Source of the DNA: Salinispora vitiensis
GTDB lineage: Bacteria > Actinomycetota > Actinomycetes > Mycobacteriales > Micromonosporaceae
Direction: 5' to 3'
NCBI RefSeq assembly: GCF_000378825.1
Contig: NZ_KB900388.1
Coordinates: 3,560,426-3,624,425 of the forward strand
DNA length: 64,000 bases
In this document: piece after piece, positions 58,918 through 64,000 of the stretch
Position numbering within the stretch: position 1 is the stretch's first letter
Layout of the letters: every line of letters starts with the position of its first letter
Position numbers and translations under genes: made by a program
The notes under the pieces: model-generated
What the model was told of the DNA's origin: nothing
The model's input: the letters and a program-made list of their open reading frames with translations, nothing else
The model's database searches: none

Positions 58918-59864
58918 CCGGCACCCGGCCCGCCGGGCCGCAGCCACCCAACGCGCCCGCAGCCGGCAGCGCCGTGGCCGGCAGCGCCGTGGCCGGCAGC
59001 GGCGGCGTGGTCGAGGTGCGGCGGGCCGGCATGCTCACCACCGTGCAGGATCTCGGCCGGCCCGGCTGGGCGCACCTCGGCGTACCGCGCTCCGGCGCCC
59101 TCGACCCGGGCGCGCTCCGGCTGGCCAACCGGCTGGTCGGCAACCCGGAGGGCGCCGCCGGTCTGGAGATCACCCTGACCGGGTGTGAGCTGCGGTTTCG
59201 TCGCGCGACCACGGTAGCGGTGACCGGGGCGGACGCTTCCGTCCACGTCGGTGAGCGTCCCGGCGACGTGGGGCGGCCGCTCGCGGTCCCGGCGGGTACG
59301 CCGGTGCGGGTCGGTCCGCCCCGCACCGGGCTGCGGTCCTGGCTCGCCGTCGCCGGCGGGATCGCCGTCGAACCGGTGCTCGGCAGCCGGGCCACCGACA
59401 CCCTCTCCGGGCTCGGCCCGCCCCCGCTGCACGACGGCGGTCGGCTCCCCGTGGGCGCGCCGGCCGGGCCGCCCGCCCCGGTGGATGTCACCCCGACCGT
59501 GCCGGCACCGGAGCAGGTACGGCTGGAGCTGCGCCTCGGTCCACGCGTCGACTGGTTCACCGCACCCGCACTCGACCGGTTGTTCGGTACGGCGTACACC
59601 CTGACCCCGGTCAGCAACCGCGTCGGCGCCCGCCTGTCCGGGGCGCCGCTGCCCCGCGCGGTGTCGGGGGAACTGCCCAGCGAGGGTCTGGTACTCGGGG
59701 CGGTGCAGGTGCCGGCGGACGGCCAACCCCTGGTCTTCCTCGCCGACCATCCGACCACCGGGGGGTACCCGGTTGTCGGGGTGGTGGTTGACGTGACCCC
59801 GCTCGCGCAGGCCCGGCCAGGGACTACGGTGAGGTTCTATGGACCTCAACGCGGATCTCGGTGA
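58914..59864 (+). CDS. pxpC: 5-oxoprolinase subunit PxpC (biotin-dependent carboxyltransferase fold)
   Basis: A 316-residue KipA-type protein: VVEVRRAGMLTTVQDLGRPGWAHLGVPRSGALDPGALRLANRLVGNPEGAAGLEITLTG, GLRSWLAVAGGI and the C-terminal LGAVQVPADGQPLVFLADHPTTGGYPVVGVVVDVTPLAQARPG. ATG 58914 overlaps pxpB (ATGA), and its own end overlaps pxpA by 26 bp, so the three subunits are tightly coupled. The first 35 residues contain a repeat of AGSAVAGS, an extension not needed for the fold. Confidence 0.95.
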   Translation: MTGTRPAGPQPPNAPAAGSAVAGSAVAGSGGVVEVRRAGMLTTVQDLGRPGWAHLGVPRSGALDPGALRLANRLVGNPEGAAGLEITLTGCELRFRRATTVAVTGADASVHVGERPGDVGRPLAVPAGTPVRVGPPRTGLRSWLAVAGGIAVEPVLGSRATDTLSGLGPPPLHDGGRLPVGAPAGPPAPVDVTPTVPAPEQVRLELRLGPRVDWFTAPALDRLFGTAYTLTPVSNRVGARLSGAPLPRAVSGELPSEGLVLGAVQVPADGQPLVFLADHPTTGGYPVVGVVVDVTPLAQARPGTTVRFYGPQRGSR

Positions 59865-60606
59865 GGGCCTCGGCGTCTGGCGGCTCGGCGACGATGCCGC
59901 GCTGCTGGACCTGGTCACCTCCGCCAACGTCGCCTGCGGCTTCCACGCGGGCGACGCCGTCACCATGCGCCGGGTCTGCGCCGGGGCCGCCGAGCGGGGA
60001 GTCATGGTGGGCGCCCAGGTCAGCTACCGGGACTTGGTGGGCTTCGGCCGCCGGCACATCGCGTACGAGTTCGCCGAGCTGCGCGACGAGGTCATCTACC
60101 AGCTCGGTGCGCTCGACGGCTTCTGCCGGGTCGCCGGGACGCGGGTCCGCTACCTCAAGCCGCACGGCGCGCTCTACCACGCCGTCACCCACGACGAGTC
60201 GCAGGCGGCGGCGGTGGTCGCCGCGGTCGCCGAGTACGACGCCCAACTTTCCCTGCTCTGCCCGTCCGGCTCGGTGCTCGCCCAGCTCGCGAACGGGGCC
60301 GGGCTGCGGGCGGTCAGCGAGGGCTTCGCCGACCGGGGCTACCAGCCCAACGGCCGGCTGGTGCCTCGGGGCGCCCCGGACGCGCTAGTCACCGACGCGG
60401 AGCAGATGGCCCAGCAGGCGCTCCGGATGGCGACCGAGCAGGCGGTGGTGGCGGTCGACGGCACCGTGATTCCCTGCCCGGTCCAGTCGATCTGCCTGCA
60501 CGGCGACACCCCCGGCGCGGTGCGCTGCGCCGAGCTGATTCGCGCCGTGTTGGTGGACGCGGGGGTCCCGCTCGCCCCGTTCACGGGAGGTGCGGGGCGG
60601 GCGTAG
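59839..60606 (+). CDS. pxpA: 5-oxoprolinase subunit PxpA (LamB/YcsF family)
   Basis: A 255-residue LamB/YcsF protein beginning MDLNADLGEGLGVW, with SANVACGFHAGDAVTMRR, QVSYRDLVGFGRRHI, RVRYLKPHGALYH and SICLHGDTPGAVRCA. These are the conserved metal- and substrate-site segments of the catalytic subunit. It overlaps pxpC by 26 bp. Gene order pxpB-pxpC-pxpA completes a full oxoprolinase operon, recycling 5-oxoproline formed from glutathione-like or N-terminal glutamine breakdown. A strong -10 was not looked for because pxpB sets the transcript. Confidence 0.95.
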   Translation: MDLNADLGEGLGVWRLGDDAALLDLVTSANVACGFHAGDAVTMRRVCAGAAERGVMVGAQVSYRDLVGFGRRHIAYEFAELRDEVIYQLGALDGFCRVAGTRVRYLKPHGALYHAVTHDESQAAAVVAAVAEYDAQLSLLCPSGSVLAQLANGAGLRAVSEGFADRGYQPNGRLVPRGAPDALVTDAEQMAQQALRMATEQAVVAVDGTVIPCPVQSICLHGDTPGAVRCAELIRAVLVDAGVPLAPFTGGAGRA

Positions 60607-60634
60607 TAGCGTCGCGGGACCCCCGCGCCCCGGT

Positions 60635-62497
60635 TCAGGTGCCGGGTTCCGCGCCGGCTCCGGTGTCCATGCCGCGCAGCACCAGCGGGAGGCGGTCGGC
60701 GGCGTCGTCGACCACCCAGATCGGTACGCCCCAGTCCTGCCGGGTCAGGTGGCACGCGGCGTGCGCCACGTCGGCGTCGCAGGTCGCCGCCTGGGCGGTC
60801 ACCTGGAGCACCCCCTCGGGTACCGAGTCGTTGAGCACCAGCTGGCGGGTCAGCTCGGTGCCGGTGCCCGCGCCGGTCAGCAGCAGCTCCGGCGGGGACG
60901 CCGTGACCACCAGCCGGGTGGACGGTCCGTAGCTGTCGTCGAGCTTCTGGCCGGGCGCCGGGGTGAAGATGACCTCCAGGGTCACCTCGCCGGCGCGTAG
61001 CTCGGTCGGTCTCCGTTCGGCGCGGTGCCGTGGGCCGTCGACCGTGCTGGCCCCGGCGGCGGTGAGCGCGCCCGGCGCGAGTCGGGTCAGTCGGTGGGCG
61101 GCGGACTCCACGACCAGTACCTCGCCGTCCGGGGTGAGCAGCAGGTCGCTCGGCTCGGCGAGCCCGTCGGCGACCGTGCCGACCGCGTCTGTCTCCGGGT
61201 CGTAGCGACGGACCGCCCCGTTGTACGTGTCGGCGATCAGCACCGACCCGTCGGGCAGCGCGCAGACCCCCAGCGGATGCTGGAGCAGCGCCTGCGCGGC
61301 CGGCCCGTCAACGTGCCCGAACTCGAAGAGCCCCTGCCCGACCGCGGTGTGCAGGGCGCCGTTCTCGACGTAGCGGACCGCGCTGGTCTCGCTGTCGGCC
61401 ACCCAGAGCCGGCTGCCGTCGGCGGAGACCGACAGGCCGGAGGGCTGGGCCAGCCACGCCTCGGCCAGCGGGCCGTCCTTGCGGGCCTCGACGGTGCTGC
61501 CCGCGTACATGCCGGCGGTGCGTTTCACCGGGTCGAACCACCAGAGCTGGTGGATGCCGGCCATGGCGATGACCAGGCGGCCGTCGTACCAGGCCAGGTC
61601 CCAGGGGGAGGAGAGGTCGACCGAGCGGGCGTCGTGGGCGTGGTCATCCACGGTGGAACGCCACTGCCGGCCGGTGCCGGCGACGGTGACCACCTCGCCG
61701 GTGTCGAGGCGTACGCCGCGCAGCAGGTGGTTGACGGTGTCCGCGACGACCAGGTCGTAGCCGACCAGCCGGGTGACGTTAGCCGGGAGGAGGCAGAGCC
61801 CCTGCGGCTCGGCGAAGGTGGCCGCCGTGGCCGGCCCGTCGGCCCGACCGCGCGCGCCGGTGCCGATCCGGCGCAGCAGCGTCTCGCCGTCGGGGGCCAG
61901 CTCCGCGAGGGAGTGCCGGGCCGAGTCCGACACCAGCAGGTTCCCGTTGTCGAGTACGACGCCTTTGCCGGGGAAGCGCAGCGTCGTCTCCGGCTCGGCG
62001 GGGGGCACGTACGGGCCGTCGCCCCGGTGCAGGGTGCCCTTGGCTTCGTGGGTGGCGATCAGGTCGTCCACGAGCCGGACCAGGCCCTCGGCGTGTCCCT
62101 CACCGGCCATCGTGGCCACCACGTACCCCTCGGGGTCGATCACGGCGAGGGTCGGCCAGGCCCGGGCAGCGTACTGCTGCCACATGTTCAGTTCGGGGTC
62201 GTCGAGCACCGCGTGGTGCACGCCGTACCGTTCGACGGCGTCGGCCAGGGCGTCCGGGTCCTTCTCGTGTTCGAACTTGGGCGAGTGGACGCCGATGACC
62301 ACGAGTACGTCGGCGTACTTCTGCTCGATTGGCCGTAGCTCGTCGAGTACGTGTAGGCAGTTGATGCAGCAGAAGGTCCAGAAGTCGAGGACGGTTATCC
62401 GGCCTCGAAGGTCGGCCAGGGTCAGGTCTCGTCCGCCGGTGTTCAGCCAGCGACGGCCCTTCAGCTCGGGTGCTCGGACGCGAGGCGCGGTTGCCAT
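60635..62497 (-). CDS. Thioredoxin-like/NHL-repeat protein
   Basis: A 620-residue protein. Residues about 1-150 are an AhpC/TlpA-like thioredoxin domain with TFCCINCLHVLDELRPIEQ (CxxC) and HAVLDDPELNMWQQYAARAWPTLAVIDPEGYVV. Residues about 175-500 are NHL beta-propeller repeats (NLLVSDSARHSLAELAPDGE, YDLVVADTVNHLLRGVRL, RLWVADSETSAVRYVE, VLIADTYNGAVRRYDP). The C-terminal 110 residues form a separate beta domain. Homologues are annotated as NHL domain-containing thioredoxin family proteins; mouse NHLRC2 has the same arrangement. ATG 62497 follows GGAGGG (62505-62510). Role unknown, possibly redox or chaperone. Confidence 0.92.
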   Translation of the reverse strand: MATAPRVRAPELKGRRWLNTGGRDLTLADLRGRITVLDFWTFCCINCLHVLDELRPIEQKYADVLVVIGVHSPKFEHEKDPDALADAVERYGVHHAVLDDPELNMWQQYAARAWPTLAVIDPEGYVVATMAGEGHAEGLVRLVDDLIATHEAKGTLHRGDGPYVPPAEPETTLRFPGKGVVLDNGNLLVSDSARHSLAELAPDGETLLRRIGTGARGRADGPATAATFAEPQGLCLLPANVTRLVGYDLVVADTVNHLLRGVRLDTGEVVTVAGTGRQWRSTVDDHAHDARSVDLSSPWDLAWYDGRLVIAMAGIHQLWWFDPVKRTAGMYAGSTVEARKDGPLAEAWLAQPSGLSVSADGSRLWVADSETSAVRYVENGALHTAVGQGLFEFGHVDGPAAQALLQHPLGVCALPDGSVLIADTYNGAVRRYDPETDAVGTVADGLAEPSDLLLTPDGEVLVVESAAHRLTRLAPGALTAAGASTVDGPRHRAERRPTELRAGEVTLEVIFTPAPGQKLDDSYGPSTRLVVTASPPELLLTGAGTGTELTRQLVLNDSVPEGVLQVTAQAATCDADVAHAACHLTRQDWGVPIWVVDDAADRLPLVLRGMDTGAGAEPGT

Positions 62498-62576
62498 GGG
62501 GCAACCCTCCCACGGCAACGATGCAGGTGCCCCCGTGGATGAGCGAACGTGATGCGGAAAACGACGCGGGCGCTTG

Positions 62577-63323
62577 CTACGGGTTGTGTTGGTCGGCGGC
62601 GTCGGTCGAGGTGGCTTCCGTGCTGTCGGTCGAGGTGGCTTCCGGGCTGTCGGTCAGCGTGGCTTCCTGGGTGTAGGCCAGCAGCCCGATGGGTTCGGTG
62701 ATGTCGACGATGGTGACCGGCACCGTCACCCCCGCTTCCTGGACCAGCCGGGCGAGGGGCGTGATCGGCTCGGTGGCGCGGCTGTCTCCCGCCGATCGCG
62801 CCGACTCGTCCGGAGGGATGCGCGCCACCTCCAGCCCACTGCCATCGGCCATATAGCCGATCGAATGGATGCCGGTGCGCCGATCACGCGTGGCGTTCCA
62901 GATTTTGCGCCCAGCGGCTTTTAGCTCGGCGTCGGAGTGAGCCGCCGGCTTGACGGCTACGCTGCACCAGCGACGGGCCTGGGTCAGCGCTGCGCGCATC
63001 CCGGAAGTGAGTTCACCCTTCCAGTAGAGGATGAGGCCACCGTCGCTGTAGGCGAGGCTGGCGAAGCCGGACTGCGGGGTGGTCAGCTGCTCCGCCATGA
63101 TGACGCGTTGGGCAGGCCCGGTAGCGCTTTGCCGAAGCATTTCCTCGCGTATGACGGGATCGATGTCATCGCTGGACTGAGGGGCTTGGGAACGGGCGGC
63201 CGTGGGTTCGGATGGTGCTGCCGCCGTCAGGGCTGGGGTCGCGGGGGCTGCGGCGAGCAGCAGGACGGCGAGTGCCGCGGCGAGTGCGGCCCGTTGGGGC
63301 GGCAGAGTCTTTACGATCCGCAT
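62577..63323 (-). CDS. Secreted hypothetical protein
   Basis: A 248-residue protein with a signal peptide (ALAAALAVLLLAAAPATPALTAAAP, about 12-36). The body (about 60-190) reads IREEMLRQSATGPAQRVIMAEQLTTPQSGFASLAYSDGGLILYWKGELTSGMRAALTQARRW..., with a pattern similar to the propeptides of actinobacterial chymotrypsin-like proteases (GLxLYWKG and SDAELxxAGRKIW), but no catalytic domain follows. The tail (EATLTDSPEATSTDSTEATSTDAADQHNP) is repetitive. Start ATG 63323 has AAGGAG 5 bp upstream. It could be a secreted inhibitor or a protease propeptide that lost its enzyme. Low certainty about function. Confidence 0.65.
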   Translation of the reverse strand: MRIVKTLPPQRAALAAALAVLLLAAAPATPALTAAAPSEPTAARSQAPQSSDDIDPVIREEMLRQSATGPAQRVIMAEQLTTPQSGFASLAYSDGGLILYWKGELTSGMRAALTQARRWCSVAVKPAAHSDAELKAAGRKIWNATRDRRTGIHSIGYMADGSGLEVARIPPDESARSAGDSRATEPITPLARLVQEAGVTVPVTIVDITEPIGLLAYTQEATLTDSPEATSTDSTEATSTDAADQHNP

Positions 63324-63379
63324 TGCGCTCCTTGGCTGGAAACCTTTAATCACCGGTTGTGAAAGCCGAATCGCGGTGC

Positions 63380-63859
63380 TCAGCAGCCCGAGCGACGGAA
63401 CGGCCCCCATGAAACAAAACGATCGAATAGTTCGCGGGGGTTTGGTCCGTCGTGGGGGTTGAGGTGGTAGAGGTCGTGCATGGCTTCGTAGCAGAGTCCG
63501 GCGAGGTAGATGGTGAGGCTTGGTTGTTGGGTTTCGTATTGGGCTTTGAGGAGGAGGCGGGCTTCGGCGCAGGGCCAGGGGTGGCCGCAGGCGCGGCAGG
63601 TCCAGGTGGGTCGTAGGGGTGTGTGGGGTGGTTGGTTTCTGGTGCGGTGGCGTGGGTGTTGGGGGTGGGGGCCGAGTCGGCCGACGCGTCCGGGTTGGGG
63701 TTCGGCGAGGGTGGGTTGGGTCATCCACGCCGGCAGGTTGACCGGCAGGTTCGTGGGGCGGTTCGGGCTCGGGGCTGGGGCGCGGTACGGCGCGTTCGTG
63801 CCATGCGGGCGGGGCGGTGCGGCGTTTTTCCGGCGCCGACTGAACCAGCGGATTCGCAT
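63380..63859 (-). CDS. Hypothetical protein with Cys-rich motif
   Basis: A 159-residue protein. The N-terminal 75 residues are basic and Pro-rich (RRRKNAAPPRPHGTNAPYRAPAPSPNRPTNLP, PHPQHPRHRTRNQPPHT). The C-terminal half is compact: TPLRPTWTCRACGHPWPCAEARLLLKAQYETQQPSLTIYLAGLCYEAMHDL. The CRACGHPWPC segment looks like a small zinc-binding knuckle or a conserved actinomycete motif around WPCAEAR. No function known. AAGGAGATCC before ATG 63859 supports the start. Confidence 0.65.
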   Translation of the reverse strand: MRIRWFSRRRKNAAPPRPHGTNAPYRAPAPSPNRPTNLPVNLPAWMTQPTLAEPQPGRVGRLGPHPQHPRHRTRNQPPHTPLRPTWTCRACGHPWPCAEARLLLKAQYETQQPSLTIYLAGLCYEAMHDLYHLNPHDGPNPRELFDRFVSWGPFRRSGC

Positions 63860-63880
63860 TTGGATCTCCTTGGTATTGGA

Positions 63881-63908
63881 GGACCGCCCCCTCGGGTGGG
63901 GGCGGTCC
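63881..63908 (-). terminator. Hairpin near the right edge
   Basis: GGACCGCCCC / GGGGCGGTCC, a perfect 10-bp stem with an 8-nt loop, just upstream of the hypothetical gene start (minus strand). It may terminate a gene ending beyond the right edge of the window. The last 90 bp hold nothing else that I can support. Confidence 0.45.
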
Positions 63909-64000
63909 GACAGCGCCTCCGGCGGGATAGGACCTCCACCGGCTTGCGCCGTTTCGCGGATCAGTCTGGTTATCAGTAGTGGACAGTAAAACCCCATCCA

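Noticed and set aside
1-64000. CRISPR array or intact insertion sequence
   Set aside because: No regularly spaced direct repeats of 24-40 bp with unique spacers and no transposase with flanking inverted repeats were seen; the tandem repeats at 4622, 5760 and 53039 have too short or no spacers.

Overview
The window is about 70% G+C chromosomal DNA from an actinomycete, most likely of the family Micromonosporaceae (Salinispora or Micromonospora type; this is inferred from protein style and synteny, not proven). Evidence includes frequent GTG starts, an XRE/DUF397 pair, an F420-type luciferase-like oxidoreductase, a class E sortase, and a cell-division/kinase locus with the same gene order as Mycobacterium tuberculosis Rv0011c-Rv0020c.

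Layout. 1-2.4 kb: partial DsbA-like protein, SufE, CBS-domain protein (minus) and an SGNH hydrolase (plus). 2.4-8.8 kb: a TetR regulator and a leucine/branched acyl-CoA catabolic set (biotin carboxylase without a biotin-carrier domain, HMG-CoA lyase, carboxyltransferase, acyl-CoA dehydrogenase) with two palindromic operator candidates and a 20-bp-period palindrome array. 8.9-20.7 kb: STAND ATPase regulator, MarR/GCS2 divergent pair, membrane and PASTA proteins, an XRE-DUF397 module with a perfect 19-bp inverted repeat, and a secreted subtilisin. 20.7-22.6 kb: a two-gene glycosyltransferase/epimerase operon, then tRNA-Leu(CAG).

23-35.6 kb is the conserved growth and division locus: fhaA, fhaB, pstP, rodA, pbpA, pknA and pknB on plus, many overlapping by 4 bp, facing trpG-like amidotransferase, a small membrane protein, sortase E and a DUF881 protein on minus, then crgA. 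35.9-41.9 kb: an EtfD-like membrane Fe-S oxidoreductase, a NlpC/P60 hydrolase, dcd and a PPOX-family protein sharing an intergenic LexA box, and a secreted M43 metalloprotease.

42.1-44.1 kb is a small accessory element. An intact tRNA-Gly(CCC) is followed by a decayed tyrosine-integrase C-terminus, one lower-G+C gene that looks like a fusion of an MrcB-type N-terminal domain (DUF3578) to a PD-(D/E)XK nuclease, and a 42-bp duplicate of the tRNA 3' half. This single-gene restriction-like cargo is the best candidate for an undescribed defence system here. Downstream (44.1-45.2 kb) lie decayed fragments including a frameshifted phosphotransferase.

45.4-54.3 kb: small metabolic and hypothetical genes (hydrolases, VOC, GNAT, LLM oxidoreductase, PRTase), an RlpA-like protein and a SpoIIE-type phosphatase. 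54.4-64 kb: a FadE5-like acyl-CoA dehydrogenase, DUF6458, SixA, hemolysin III, the 5-oxoprolinase operon pxpB-pxpC-pxpA, a thioredoxin/NHL protein and two minus-strand proteins of unknown role. A nearly identical 16-bp palindrome lies upstream of both the EtfD-like and FadE5-like genes, suggesting one fatty-acid-oxidation regulator controls both. No CRISPR array, rRNA or intact insertion sequence was seen.
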